Source: Saccharothrix sp.
Lineage (GTDB): Bacteria; Actinomycetota; Actinomycetes; Mycobacteriales; Pseudonocardiaceae
Direction: 5' to 3'
DNA: 39,444 nucleotides
Assembly: GCF_031180885.1 (NCBI RefSeq)
Contig: NZ_JAPSLK010000071.1
Span: forward strand, 1-39,444
Shown here: one piece after another, positions 24,199 to 33,110 of the stretch
Numbering within the stretch: position 1 is the stretch's first letter
Layout of the letters: each line of letters opens with the position of its first letter
Notes under the pieces: model-generated
Seen by the model: only the letters and a program-made list of their open reading frames with translations
What the model was told of the DNA's origin: nothing
The model's database searches: none
Translations under genes and position numbers: made by a program

Positions 24199-24284
24199 TG
24201 GCCAGGAGCGTGCCGGCGCGTGGTAACGGTTGCCGCGCGGCGTGGAACAGGGATGATTCGTGACTGTGATTTCTCGTGCACGCA

Positions 24285-24314
24285 TTGTCGCGGCGGGGGA
24301 GGAGTCTCTAGATT
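24285..24314 (+). promoter_or_regulatory. promoter of the ABC importer operon
   Basis: TTGTCG (24285-24290), an 18-bp spacer and TAGATT (24309-24314) lie 39 nt before the first permease start, in the 155-bp gap after the pseudogene. Nothing else is seen in that gap. Confidence 0.5.
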
Positions 24315-24353
24315 GAGCCGGGTTGGCTGGGGTTGATCAACTGGAAGTAGGCG

Positions 24354-25127
24354 TTGCGCGTGCGTGCGCTCACCCGAGGACTGCTCGGTGTGGCCGGGTT
24401 CCTCGTCGTCTGGGAGCTGTTCGGCCGGTCGCGGCTGGTTCCCGCGGAATACCTCCCACCGCCGTCCGTGGTCGGTGTGGAGTTGGTCAAGTTGTTGGGG
24501 GACGAGGGTTTCCTGCGCGATGTCATCGCGACCGTCCTCGCCCTGCTGATCGCGGTGGGACTGTCCATCGCGATCGCCGTCCCGCTGGGACTCGTGCTGG
24601 GCAGCGTCCCGGCCGTGCGGCACGCCACCCGGGCGGTCGTGGAGTTCCTGCGGCCGATCCCGTCGGTGGCGTTGATCCCGTTGGCGGTCCTGCTGCTGGG
24701 CATCGGGCCGGAGATGAAGATCACGCTGGCCGTGTACGCGGCCGTGTGGCCGATCCTGTTCAACACGATCTACGCGCTCGACGAGCTGGACCCCCTGCTC
24801 GTGGAGACCGCGCGCGTGTTCGGGACCGGGCGCGTGCGGGTCCTGTTCTCCGTGGCGCTGCCCAGCGCGTTGCCGTTCGTGCTCACCGGCATCCGGTTGG
24901 CCGCGACGACGAGCCTGGTCGTGCTGGTCAGCGTGGAGCTGCTGGCGGGCGGTTCGCGCGGGCTCGGGCAGTTCATCATGGAGGCGCGCAGCGGTGGCGG
25001 GCGGATGGACCTGGTGCTCGCCGGCACCGTGGTCGCGGGCGTGATCGGGTTCCTGCTCAACGAAGGGCTGGAACGCGCGCAGCGCCGGTGGGTCTCCTGG
25101 AGCACGGTCACCGGAGGACGGTCATGA
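24354..25127 (+). CDS. ABC transporter permease, NitT/TauT (SsuC-like) family, subunit 1
   Basis: 257 aa. About six membrane segments, and a binding-protein-dependent permease loop (EAA type): VETARVFGTGRVRVLFSVALPSALPFVLTGIR, seen from about residue 147. The family imports nitrate, taurine, alkanesulfonates, thiamine precursors or aromatic acids. TTG 24354 has GGAAG at 6-nt spacing; GTG 24360 would shorten it by two residues. The stop overlaps the second permease gene (ATGA). Neighbours supply a second permease, an ATPase and, after pobA, a binding protein. Confidence 0.9.
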   Translation: MRVRALTRGLLGVAGFLVVWELFGRSRLVPAEYLPPPSVVGVELVKLLGDEGFLRDVIATVLALLIAVGLSIAIAVPLGLVLGSVPAVRHATRAVVEFLRPIPSVALIPLAVLLLGIGPEMKITLAVYAAVWPILFNTIYALDELDPLLVETARVFGTGRVRVLFSVALPSALPFVLTGIRLAATTSLVVLVSVELLAGGSRGLGQFIMEARSGGGRMDLVLAGTVVAGVIGFLLNEGLERAQRRWVSWSTVTGGRS

Positions 25128-25918
25128 CCAGGTTCTTCCAGCGGTGGGCCGTGTTCATCGGCCTGGTCGTGGTGTGGGAGCTGGCGACCTGGTTCGCCGA
25201 CGACCCGTTCTTCCCGCGCCCCACCGAGATCGCCGAGGCCGCGCACACCCTGTGGTTCTCGGGTCCGTTGTTGTTCACCGACAACGTGTACGAGCACGTG
25301 CTGCCGAGCATCGGCAGGTTGCTCGCCGGTTGGGGTGTCGCCGCCCTGATCGGCATCGCGCTCGGTGTCGCGCTCGGCCGTTCCACGACGGCCATGCAGT
25401 TCGCCGGTCCGCTGCTGACGTTCATGCGCTCGATCCCGCCACCCGCGCTGGTGCCGGTGTTCCTGCTGGTGTTCAACGTCGGCACGCAGATGCAGCTCGC
25501 CACGATCGTGTTCGGCGTGCTGTGGCCGATCCTGCTCAACAGCGTCGACGGCGCCCGCTCCGTCGACGCGACGAAGTACGAGACCTCGGCGGTGTTCCGC
25601 ATCCCCAAGGCGCAGTGGGTCCTCGGTGTCGTCCTGCCGGCCGCCGCACCGAAGATCTTCGCCGGGCTCCGGGTCAGCCTGTCGCTGTCCCTGGTGCTCA
25701 TGGTCGTCTCCGAACTGGTCGGCACCGACAACGGGATCGGGTCGCAACTCCTCGTCGCCCAGCGGGAGTTCGACTTCCCCGACATGTGGGCCGGGATCGT
25801 CCTCTTGGGAGTCCTCGGCTACGCCCTCAACACCGTGCTCCTCGCCTTCGAACGCCGGGCGCTGGCCTGGCAGCCCAAGGCTTCCGAGGGGCGCACCCCC
25901 GCGACGGTGGAGGAATGA
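25124..25918 (+). CDS. ABC transporter permease, NitT/TauT (SsuC-like) family, subunit 2
   Basis: 264 aa. Its membrane topology resembles that of subunit 1, with EAA-type loop YETSAVFRIPKAQWVLGVVLP, then AAPKIFAGLRVSLSLSLVLMV. It opens with an N-terminal helix (FIGLVVVWELATWF), the same VVWEL start as its partner. Two different permeases imply a heterodimeric channel rather than the usual SsuC homodimer. ATG 25124 overlaps the preceding stop, and the ATPase gene starts 1 nt after its stop. Confidence 0.9.
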   Translation: MTRFFQRWAVFIGLVVVWELATWFADDPFFPRPTEIAEAAHTLWFSGPLLFTDNVYEHVLPSIGRLLAGWGVAALIGIALGVALGRSTTAMQFAGPLLTFMRSIPPPALVPVFLLVFNVGTQMQLATIVFGVLWPILLNSVDGARSVDATKYETSAVFRIPKAQWVLGVVLPAAAPKIFAGLRVSLSLSLVLMVVSELVGTDNGIGSQLLVAQREFDFPDMWAGIVLLGVLGYALNTVLLAFERRALAWQPKASEGRTPATVEE

Positions 25919-25919
25919 C

Positions 25920-26819
25920 ATGACCGCGATGCTCTCCGTGGCCGAACTCGGCCACACCTACCAGGCGAAGGACGGCGCCCACACCGCCATCGACGACCTG
26001 ACGTTCACCGTCGGCGCCGGCGAACTGGTGTGCGTGGTCGGCCCGTCCGGCTGCGGCAAGTCCACGCTGCTGCGCACGATCTCCGGCCTGATCCGGCCGA
26101 CCCGCGGCGAGATCAGCCTGCACGGCGACGCGGTCCACGGCGTGCCCGACGACCTGGCGGTGGTCTTCCAGGACTACAGCCGCTCGCTGTTCCCGTGGCT
26201 GTCGGTGCAGAAGAACGTGGAGTTCCCGCTGAAGCGGTCGCTGGGCCGGGCCGAGCGCCGGGCGCGGGCGGCGGAGGCGTTGGAGTGGGTCGGGTTGTCC
26301 GGTGCTTCGCGGAAGTACCCGTGGCAGTTGTCGGGTGGCATGCAGCAGCGCGTGGCCATCGCGCGGGCGCTGGCGTACCGGCCGGCGTTGCTGCTGATGG
26401 ACGAGCCGTTCGCGTCGGTGGACGCGCAGACCCGGTTCGAGCTGGAGGACCTGCTGCTGAAGGTGAAGGCCGAGCACGACACGACCGTGCTGGTGGTGAC
26501 GCACGACATAGACGAGAGCGTGTACCTGGGGGACCGGATCCTGGTGCTGTCGTCGTCGCCGGCGTCGGTGGTGGCGGACCTGCGGGTGGACCTGCCGGCG
26601 GTGCGCGACCAGATCACGACGCGGGAGTCCGAGGCGTTCGTGGCGCTGCGGGCGGAGGTGGCGCGGCTGCTGAACGTGGGGAAGGCGTCGGAGGCGGTCC
26701 GGGCCCGGCGGGCGGCGGACGAGGAGCAGGCCGCCAAGTGGGCGGAGGCCGAGCGCGCCGAGGCGTCGCGGGCCGAGGCTTCGCGGGTGGATGCCGAGGA
26801 CCGGGCGGCGACTTCGTAG
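25920..26819 (+). CDS. ABC transporter ATPase, NitT/TauT family
   Basis: 299 aa. Walker A GPSGCGKST, Q-loop VVFQDYSRSLFPWL, signature LSGGMQQRVAIARAL, Walker B LLLMDEPFASVD and switch histidine VTHDIDE are all intact. After the ATPase core the last 45 residues are an Ala/Glu/Arg-rich helix (EAERAEASRAEASRVDAEDRAA) of a kind not needed for transport. ATG 25920 follows GGAGGAATGAC. It energises the two permeases encoded just upstream. Confidence 0.93.
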   Translation: MTAMLSVAELGHTYQAKDGAHTAIDDLTFTVGAGELVCVVGPSGCGKSTLLRTISGLIRPTRGEISLHGDAVHGVPDDLAVVFQDYSRSLFPWLSVQKNVEFPLKRSLGRAERRARAAEALEWVGLSGASRKYPWQLSGGMQQRVAIARALAYRPALLLMDEPFASVDAQTRFELEDLLLKVKAEHDTTVLVVTHDIDESVYLGDRILVLSSSPASVVADLRVDLPAVRDQITTRESEAFVALRAEVARLLNVGKASEAVRARRAADEEQAAKWAEAERAEASRAEASRVDAEDRAATS

Positions 26820-27226
26820 GGCTTCGTTGGTTCGCGGACGGGTTCGTGGACGGGTTCGTGGGACGGGTTCGCGACGGGCGATCTCCGGGCGGGCGGCACT
26901 GGTGCCGGGCCGGTCGGGGGTCGCCCGTTCGTCGTTGTGGGGCGGCTGGGTGGGGCCGTTGCGGGCGCGGTGGGCGACGCTGGCGTGGCGGGCGCGGCTG
27001 GGTGCGGCGGTGTGGCTGGGCGCTGCCGGCGGGACTGGCGGGCGGCTGTGGTTGGGCGTTGGTGGCCGGTGTGGTTTCGGCGAGGTGTCGCGGCCAGGGT
27101 GCCGGTGCGGCGGCCAATTGCATTGTCTGGCAAGGGAATTGGGACGGGCGAATCGATGTGGCCGGCGGCGGTGCCGGGTGGGGCGGGGGTCGCCCGTCAT
27201 TCCTCAGAGCGGGTCGGGAGCCGGCC

Positions 27227-27265
27227 GCTGGCCCCCGATTTCCATTGTCCCACAGGGGTACGACA
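27227..27265 (+). repeat. interspersed element, copy C
   Basis: GCTGGCCCCCGATTT, then CCATTGTCCCAC, then AGGGGTACGACA. It matches copies A and B over nearly the whole 40 bases and lies downstream of the ABC ATPase gene. Confidence 0.75.
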
Positions 27266-27278
27266 TTCCGGTTGTCGC

Positions 27279-27313
27279 GCCCCCGGGGGTAATTCTCCCG
27301 CCGGGGTACGACA
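27279..27313 (+). repeat. interspersed element, diverged copy D
   Basis: It ends in ATTCTCCCGC followed by CGGGGTACGACA, matching copy A at about 20 of the last 23 positions; the GCCCCCGG block upstream is also kept. It lies 14 nt after copy C in the same orientation. Confidence 0.55.
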
Positions 27314-27350
27314 AAATTGCGGATCGTCGTGAGCGGTCGAAGTCCGCGGA

Positions 27351-28553
27351 TCACGGGCCGACGTAGTTTTGGGCGAAATAGCCCGCCGACGAGCCGGACG
27401 CGATGAGGTGTTCCAGCCTCGCCTGGCCCAACCGGCTCAGGAACGGCTCCGGCGAGCGGTGGATCATGAAGACCATCCACTGGGAGAACTCCTGGGCGCG
27501 CCACACCCGGCGCAGGCACACCTCGGAGTACGAGCGGAGGCCCGCGTCATCCCCCGTTCGGGTGTACTCCATCAGTGCAGTGGCCAGGACCTCGGCGTCG
27601 TGGAGGGCGAGGTTCATCCCCTTGGCCCCCACGGGCGTGATGATGTGCGCGGCATCGCCCAGCAGGTAGAGGTTGCCGTGGTTCATCGGTTCGACCACGT
27701 AGCTGCGCATGTCCAGGATGCGCTTCTCGATAATGCGACCTTCCGTCAACTTCCAGTCCGAGTCGCGCAACGCCAACCGCTTGTGCAACTCCGCCCACAC
27801 GCGCTCGTCCGGCCAGTTGTCCACCGTGTCGTCCACGGGAACCTGGAGGTAGTACCGCGAAACGGTGGAACTGCGCAGCATGTGCCCGGCGAAACCGTCG
27901 GGGTGCAGGGCGTAAATCACCTTGTGCGTCGACGGCGGCGCCTCCGCGAGGATCGACAGCCACTCGATGCCGTGCTGGTGCGAGAACTCCTGCACCGCGC
28001 CCTCGGGGATGCTGCGCCGGGTCACGCCGTGGAAGCCGTCGGCGCCGGCGATGAACGAGCAGTCCAGGCGTTCCCGCACGCCCGACTCGGAGGTCCAGGT
28101 CAGGTACGGCGAGGACGTCTCGATGTCGTGCAGCTCCACGTCGGTCACGGAGAACCGGACGTCCCCACCGCTGTCGGTGAACGCCCCCACCAGGTCCCGC
28201 ACGACCTCCTGCTGCGGGTACACGTAGTGGGTCTGCCCGTCGTAGAGCGACGAGTAGTCCACCTCGTGGGCCTGCCCGTTGACCCGGAACTCGCACGCCC
28301 CGTGCCGATCCGCCTCTCGGAGCAACCGGTCGGCCAACCCGTGCTCGGCCAGCATCCGGACCGCGCGGTGCTCGATGACGCCCGCGCGCGGCCGGGTCTC
28401 GATGTACTCGCGGGTGCCTTTTTCCAGTACCACGCAAGGGATTCCACCTTGGCGGAGCAGGTTGGCCAAGGTCAGGCCGGCCGGCCCGGCGCCCACGATT
28501 CCCACCGGACGGAGGTTGCTCTGTCCGGCCCATTCCCGATCAAGCTCACTCAC
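27351..28553 (-). CDS. pobA: 4-hydroxybenzoate 3-monooxygenase (PobA-type FAD hydroxylase)
   Basis: 400 aa (family about 394). It converts 4-hydroxybenzoate to protocatechuate with NAD(P)H and oxygen. The FAD-binding GAGPAG is at residues 21-26. RPRAGVIEHRAVRMLAEHGL, the DG motif in FIAGADGFHGVTRRSIP, SRYYLQVPVDD, the GD motif in LYLLGDAAHIITPVGAKGMNLA, and the terminal AQNYVG all align with PobA. GTG 28553 is chosen for GGAG six bases upstream. It is divergent from the binding-protein gene and lies inside the ABC importer cluster, which suggests the importer brings in an aromatic acid. No ring-cleavage genes are in the window. A related para-hydroxy aromatic substrate is possible. Confidence 0.88.
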   Translation of the reverse strand: MSELDREWAGQSNLRPVGIVGAGPAGLTLANLLRQGGIPCVVLEKGTREYIETRPRAGVIEHRAVRMLAEHGLADRLLREADRHGACEFRVNGQAHEVDYSSLYDGQTHYVYPQQEVVRDLVGAFTDSGGDVRFSVTDVELHDIETSSPYLTWTSESGVRERLDCSFIAGADGFHGVTRRSIPEGAVQEFSHQHGIEWLSILAEAPPSTHKVIYALHPDGFAGHMLRSSTVSRYYLQVPVDDTVDNWPDERVWAELHKRLALRDSDWKLTEGRIIEKRILDMRSYVVEPMNHGNLYLLGDAAHIITPVGAKGMNLALHDAEVLATALMEYTRTGDDAGLRSYSEVCLRRVWRAQEFSQWMVFMIHRSPEPFLSRLGQARLEHLIASGSSAGYFAQNYVGP

Positions 28554-28644
28554 CGAGCACTCCAACCTCTGGACAGCCTGTGCAAAGATGCTCACCGAAG
28601 GTAGTGGATCAGCCTTCGAGTGTCGGTCGACTGGGGTCTTGTCG

Positions 28645-28670
28645 AACCATCAAAGTCACTTTGAGTGGTT
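28645..28670. promoter_or_regulatory. palindromic operator candidate between pobA and the binding-protein gene
   Basis: A near-perfect palindrome: core TCAAAG-TCA-CTTTGA (28650-28664), flanked by AACCA on the left and, after one extra G, TGGTT on the right. It lies in the 186-bp divergent gap, 92 bp from the pobA start and 70 bp from the lipoprotein start. That position would let one regulator control both genes. No regulator gene is adjacent. Confidence 0.6.
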
Positions 28671-28739
28671 CTTCCAGGGCCACGGTCGCCCGTGCATCCT
28701 GCCCCCGCAATGTCGCCACTCCAACAGGAGATGCCCCCC

Positions 28740-29762
28740 ATGACTCGAAGAGTCGGCCTCTCGGCACGAAGGATCATCGCCGGTCTGTCCGCGCTTGCGA
28801 TGCTCGCGGTGGTCTCCGGCTGTGGTCTGCTCGGCGGTTCCGAGGAGAAACCCGCCGACGCCGCACCGGGCAAGGTCGAAAAGACCAAGATCAAGCTTGG
28901 TCTGCTCCCGATCCTCGACGTCGCGTCGGTCCACGTCGCGATCAAGAAGGGTTACTTCAAGGAAGAGGGTCTCGAGGTCGAGCCGGTCAACGTGCAGGGT
29001 GGCGCCGCGGCCATCCCGGCGCTGATCAAGGGTGACCTCGACATCACCTTCGGCAACTGGGTCTCGTTCTTCACCGCGCAGAGCAAGGACGCGGCCAAGG
29101 CGGTCGACGGCCTGAAGCTGATCAACGACGGCTACCAGGCCAAGCCCGAGATGTTCCTGATCCTCACCGGGCCGGACTCGACCATCAAGTCGCCGAAGGA
29201 CCTCGCGGGCAAGACCATCGCGATCAACACCTTCAAGAACATCGCCGAGCTGACCGCGAAGGCGACCCTGGAGGCCAACGACGTCGACCCCAAGACGGTG
29301 ACCTTCAAGGAGTTCCCCTTCCCGGACATGGAGGCCGCGCTCCAGAACAAGACCGTGGACGCCGCGTTCATGGTCGAGCCGTTCATCAGCAAGGCCCAGC
29401 GCACGATCGGCGCGATCACCGTCCTGGACGCCGCGTCCGGCCCGACCGACAACATCCCGGTCGCGGGCTACGGCACCACGGGCAAGTTCGCCAAGGAGAA
29501 CCCCAACACCGTCGCCGCGTTCCAGCGCGCGATGGCGAAGGGCCAGCGCGACGCGGCCGACCGGCCGACCGTCGAGCCGCTGCTGGTGGAGTACGCCAAG
29601 GTCGACAAGGAGACCGCGAGCCTGGTCCACTTCGGCGAGTTCCCGACCACGCTGGACGCCACGCGCCTGCAGCGGGTCGCCACCCTGATGAGGACCTACG
29701 GCTTGTTGGAGAACGACTTCGACGTCAAGCCGATGTTGGTCACATCGGGCTCGGGTAGTTGA
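28740..29762 (+). CDS. lipoprotein substrate-binding protein of an NitT/TauT ABC importer
   Basis: 340 aa. A lipoprotein signal peptide (ALAMLAVVSGC) gives lipidated Cys28. The mature protein has the NMT1/THI5/SsuA-like periplasmic fold: KIKLGLLPILDVASVHVAIKKGYFKEEGLEVE, split here at the first lobe, then GDLDITFGNW and LAGKTIAINTFKNIAELT. ATG 28740 has AGGAG at 9-nt spacing; ATG 28731 is too close to it. It probably serves the permeases and ATPase encoded 2.8 kb upstream. The ligand is unknown; an aromatic acid is suggested only by pobA next to it. Confidence 0.9.
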   Translation: MTRRVGLSARRIIAGLSALAMLAVVSGCGLLGGSEEKPADAAPGKVEKTKIKLGLLPILDVASVHVAIKKGYFKEEGLEVEPVNVQGGAAAIPALIKGDLDITFGNWVSFFTAQSKDAAKAVDGLKLINDGYQAKPEMFLILTGPDSTIKSPKDLAGKTIAINTFKNIAELTAKATLEANDVDPKTVTFKEFPFPDMEAALQNKTVDAAFMVEPFISKAQRTIGAITVLDAASGPTDNIPVAGYGTTGKFAKENPNTVAAFQRAMAKGQRDAADRPTVEPLLVEYAKVDKETASLVHFGEFPTTLDATRLQRVATLMRTYGLLENDFDVKPMLVTSGSGS

Positions 29763-29766
29763 TCCG

Positions 29767-29809
29767 CCGGGAGGGGGAGCGGCACCGCGCGAACGGCTCC
29801 CCCTCCCGG
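29767..29809 (+). terminator. terminator after the binding-protein gene
   Basis: Perfect 14-bp arms CCGGGAGGGGGAGC and GCTCCCCCTCCCGG around a 15-nt loop, 4 nt after the stop, followed by GTTT. Confidence 0.88.
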
Positions 29810-30017
29810 TGTTTCCCGGCCGGGTCTGTGCGGTGAAAAAACCGTGAACCGGGGTTAGCGTTCGTTTAGTCCGTCTCGCATGGGTCTGCGGGACAATGGT
29901 TGATTTGCAAAATACCGCGTTCCTCGTCCGAACGGCGGTATGACTCCCGGCGGTTTTCCACCAAGATCCACCGGGTTTGTAGGGATGTGTTGTCAACTGG
30001 CTGGGGGGCTGGGGAGT

Positions 30018-33000
30018 GTGCTGACGGTGCGCGGTCACGACGACCACGCCTCCGGGAGAGAACCGGAGCGGATCCAACTCGACGAGGGCGTCGCGGCAGC
30101 CGGCCCGCCCGACTCGGGTCCGAGCACAGGCACCGCGCCGTCCGCCGACCGGGGCATCTCCCGGTGGCGCCTGCGCAACTGGAGGCTGCGCAGCAAGCTC
30201 GCCGTGGTGCTCCTGGTGCCCGCGCTGAGCACGCTCGCCCTCGCGGGCCTGCGGCTCAACACCCAGCTCGACGACGTCGAGCTGTTCGGCAAGGTCGAGC
30301 GCGAACTCGAGCTGTCCGCCCAGGCCGCCGCGGTCGCCGACGCGCTGCAGCTCGAACGCGACGCCGCGGTGTGGTTCGTCGCTGGCGGCCGGGCCGACAA
30401 CAGCGCCGAGCTGGTCACGCGGTCGGCCAAGGTGGACGCCGAGGTGAGCAAGTACCGCGAGGTCGCGCGGTCCACCACGGGCGTCGAGGACAGCGTGCGG
30501 GAGGCGTTCGACAGGTCCCTCCAGTCGCTGGACGGCCTGCCCTCGCTGCGCAACACCACGCTGACCACCCGCTACCCCGACATCTCGGTGGCCAGCGCCT
30601 ACACCCAGATCCTCAGCGCGCTCGCCCAGGTCCACCGCGCGACCGCGAGCAGCCTGAGCAACGAGACGATCACGCCGCTGGCCGGCGCGAACCAGGCGCT
30701 CTACAGCGCCAAGGAACAGCTGTTCCAGCAGAACGCGATCCTGCTGTCCACGGCCAAGCGCGGCGAGTTCGCGCCCGGCCAGGTCAACGCCCTGCGCGCC
30801 GCCCAGTCCCGGTTGGACGCCGCGCTCACCGACTTCGCGGTCACCGCGAGCCAGGAGAACCGGCAGCGGTTCTCCGACGTCGTGTCCGGCGCCGCCGTGG
30901 ACGCCCGCAACCGGCTCGTGCAGCTCGCCCTGGTGCAGCAGGACGAGTCCGGCGAGGTGTCCATCTCGGACGCCGAGGTCATGCGCGTCGGCGAGGAGAC
31001 CGCCGGTCTCATCCGGACGGTCGCGCTCAACATCGAGCAGCAGGCCGACGCGGAGGCCGTGCGGCTGACCGAGGAAGCCCGCGGTGCCGCCTGGCGCGAC
31101 GCCGCCCTGGTCGCCGTGGCCCTGCTGGTCGCGTTCGCCCTCATGGCCTTCGTCGCCCGCTCGATGCTGACGCCGCTGCGCATGCTGCGCCGCTCCGCCA
31201 TGGACGTGGCCCGCAACCGGCTGCCCGAGGCGATCAAGCGCATCCGCTCGCACCGCGACCCGGAGCGCGCCGCCGAGGAAGCCCTGGTGCCGGTGCCGAT
31301 CCACACCACCGAGGAGGTCGGCCAGGTCGCGCGGGCGTTCGACGCGGTCCAGCGCGAAGCCATCCGCCTCGCGGTCGAGCAGGTGGCGCTGCGCGCGAAC
31401 GTCAACGACATGTTCATCAACCTGTCCCGCCGCTCGCAGGCGCTGGTGGAACGCCAGATCACCGTCATCGACCGGCTGGAGCAGGACGAGCAGGACCCCG
31501 ACCAGCTCGCCTCGCTGTTCGAACTTGACCACCTGGCCACCCAGATGCGCCGCAACAGCGAGAACCTGCTGGTGCTCTCCGGCACCACGGTCAACCGCCG
31601 CGTCACCCGGCCGGTCCCGATCTCCGAGGTGCTCGGCGCGGCCGTGTCCGAGGTCGAGAAGTACGCCCGCATCCAGATCGCGCCCGCGCCGGAGCTCAAG
31701 GTGCAGGGCCGCGTGGTCAACGACCTCGCGCACCTCATCGCCGAGCTGCTGGACAACGCGACCGCGTTCTCCAAGCCCTCGACCAAGGTCACCGTGCGGG
31801 CCATCGAGACCCGGCGCGGCGAGGTGTCCATCCGCATCCACGACCGCGGCGTCGGCATGCAGGAGCAGGACATCGTCGAGGCCAACACCAAGCTCGCCGA
31901 CCCGCCCGAGGTCGACGTGTCGGTGGCCCGCGAGATGGGTCTGTACGTGGTCGGCCAGCTCGCCAAGCGGCACGAGATCCGGGTGACGCTGAGCAACAAC
32001 GACGACATAGAGGGTGGTGTCACCGCGCAGGTCGTCCTGCCGGTGTCGCTGCTGCACCGCGGCCCCGAACCGGCCGCGCCGCGCCCCGCCGTGCCGCCGC
32101 GCCAGGCCGACCCGTCCGTCGAGGACAGCGGTGTCGGCGTGCTGGCCGGCGTGCCGAAGTGGACGCCCGACCAGTTCGGCCCCGACCGGATCGCGGGCGA
32201 CCGGTACGCGCCGCCCACCGAGGTGACGCCCGCGCCGTTCCCGCAGCCGGTGGCCACGCCCGCGGACGACAACAACTTCTTCCAGGTGGAGCAGTCGCCC
32301 GCGACGGACCTGTTCACCGCCACGGTCACCGAGACCCTGCCGCCCAAGCCGGGCGCGCCCGACTACAGCTACCCGGGCGTGTCGAGCCCGCCGAAGTCGC
32401 TGCCGCCCGCGGTCGAGGAGGAGGACGACGCCTCCACCCAGCGGCTGCCGATCTACGAGGACGTGCTGTCCCGCTGGTTCCAGGGCACCGAGGCGTCGGA
32501 GGCGCACGTGCGCGGTGAGCTGCCGCCGGAGACCGAGGCCGAGAAGACCATGTTCGCCGACCGCGTCGACCTGGTCGGCTCGGACGAGTCGCCCGCCGAG
32601 CGCACCATGTTCGCCGACCGGGCGGAACTGGTCGGCGACGACAAGCCGGAGAAGGTGGAGCGGGTCAGCCCGCAGCCCACCGCGGCCGGCCTGCCCAAGC
32701 GCGCGCCCGCACCGTCACCGGTGCCCGCGTCCACCCCGACCTCCGGCTGGGGTCCCGCGGACGACGGCTGGTCGGTCGCGAGCAACGTGCTGAAGTCGGC
32801 CGTGGAGGACACCACCAGCGCCGGCCTGCCCAAGCGCACCCCCAAGGCGCGCCTCATGCCCGGCTCGCTCAGCGCACCCCCGCCGCGGGCCGGCGCCCCG
32901 GCGCACACCACCAACGGCAACGGCGCCGCACCCGCCGGCACCGCGACCGCCGTCGCCACCGCACCGCCGCGCCGGTCCGCAGACCGCCTGCGCCAGCGGT

Positions 33001-33110
33001 TCGCCACCTACCAGCGCGGTGTCCAGATGGGCCGCGAGTCCGCTGACGACAACGGCCTGCCCTGGGAGGGCTTGTCGTTCGACAACGCAGACAACAAGGA
33101 GCAGAAGTGA
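30018..33110 (+). CDS. conservon sensor ATPase (CvnA-like) with NIT domain
   Basis: 1030 aa from GTG 30018; ATG 29985 and GTG 30027 are also possible. Membrane helix 1 is at about residues 60-80 (KLAVVLLVPALSTLALAGL). An extracytoplasmic nitrate/nitrite-sensing-type domain follows, then helix 2 at about 362-385, a HAMP segment, and an HATPase_c domain with N box ELLDNATAF, G1 DRGVGM and G2 MGLYVVGQLAKRH. The last 350 residues are Pro-rich and disordered, holding TQRLPIYEDV, two TMFADRxxLVG units and two GLPKR motifs, and end with the conserved FATYQRGVQMGR. CvnA proteins are histidine-kinase-like and signal to small GTPases. The upstream 29810-30017 holds only weak promoter-like sequence. It overlaps the roadblock gene by 4 nt. 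Confidence 0.88.
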   Translation: MLTVRGHDDHASGREPERIQLDEGVAAAGPPDSGPSTGTAPSADRGISRWRLRNWRLRSKLAVVLLVPALSTLALAGLRLNTQLDDVELFGKVERELELSAQAAAVADALQLERDAAVWFVAGGRADNSAELVTRSAKVDAEVSKYREVARSTTGVEDSVREAFDRSLQSLDGLPSLRNTTLTTRYPDISVASAYTQILSALAQVHRATASSLSNETITPLAGANQALYSAKEQLFQQNAILLSTAKRGEFAPGQVNALRAAQSRLDAALTDFAVTASQENRQRFSDVVSGAAVDARNRLVQLALVQQDESGEVSISDAEVMRVGEETAGLIRTVALNIEQQADAEAVRLTEEARGAAWRDAALVAVALLVAFALMAFVARSMLTPLRMLRRSAMDVARNRLPEAIKRIRSHRDPERAAEEALVPVPIHTTEEVGQVARAFDAVQREAIRLAVEQVALRANVNDMFINLSRRSQALVERQITVIDRLEQDEQDPDQLASLFELDHLATQMRRNSENLLVLSGTTVNRRVTRPVPISEVLGAAVSEVEKYARIQIAPAPELKVQGRVVNDLAHLIAELLDNATAFSKPSTKVTVRAIETRRGEVSIRIHDRGVGMQEQDIVEANTKLADPPEVDVSVAREMGLYVVGQLAKRHEIRVTLSNNDDIEGGVTAQVVLPVSLLHRGPEPAAPRPAVPPRQADPSVEDSGVGVLAGVPKWTPDQFGPDRIAGDRYAPPTEVTPAPFPQPVATPADDNNFFQVEQSPATDLFTATVTETLPPKPGAPDYSYPGVSSPPKSLPPAVEEEDDASTQRLPIYEDVLSRWFQGTEASEAHVRGELPPETEAEKTMFADRVDLVGSDESPAERTMFADRAELVGDDKPEKVERVSPQPTAAGLPKRAPAPSPVPASTPTSGWGPADDGWSVASNVLKSAVEDTTSAGLPKRTPKARLMPGSLSAPPPRAGAPAHTTNGNGAAPAGTATAVATAPPRRSADRLRQRFATYQRGVQMGRESADDNGLPWEGLSFDNADNKEQK

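Larger units (their letters stand above)
26820..27350. other. 531-bp convergent intergenic region
   Basis: Between the ATPase gene and the end of pobA I see no convincing gene. It starts with about four GGACGGGTTCGT-like units (26835-26880), then has 250 bases strongly biased to G on the + strand. A CCAATT...AATTGG inverted pair lies at about 27113-27149. Interspersed element copies C and D are at 27227-27313. The local base composition becomes A/T-richer near the copies. Confidence 0.6.

Noticed and set aside
20838..24353. Insertion sequence or prophage as the cause of the synteny break
   Set aside because: No transposase, integrase, terminal inverted repeats of IS type, or target duplications were found around the pseudogene.
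26791..27366. Reading frames in the G-rich convergent gap
   Set aside because: Only Gly/Arg/Ala low complexity, no start signals, and they cross the interspersed element copies.
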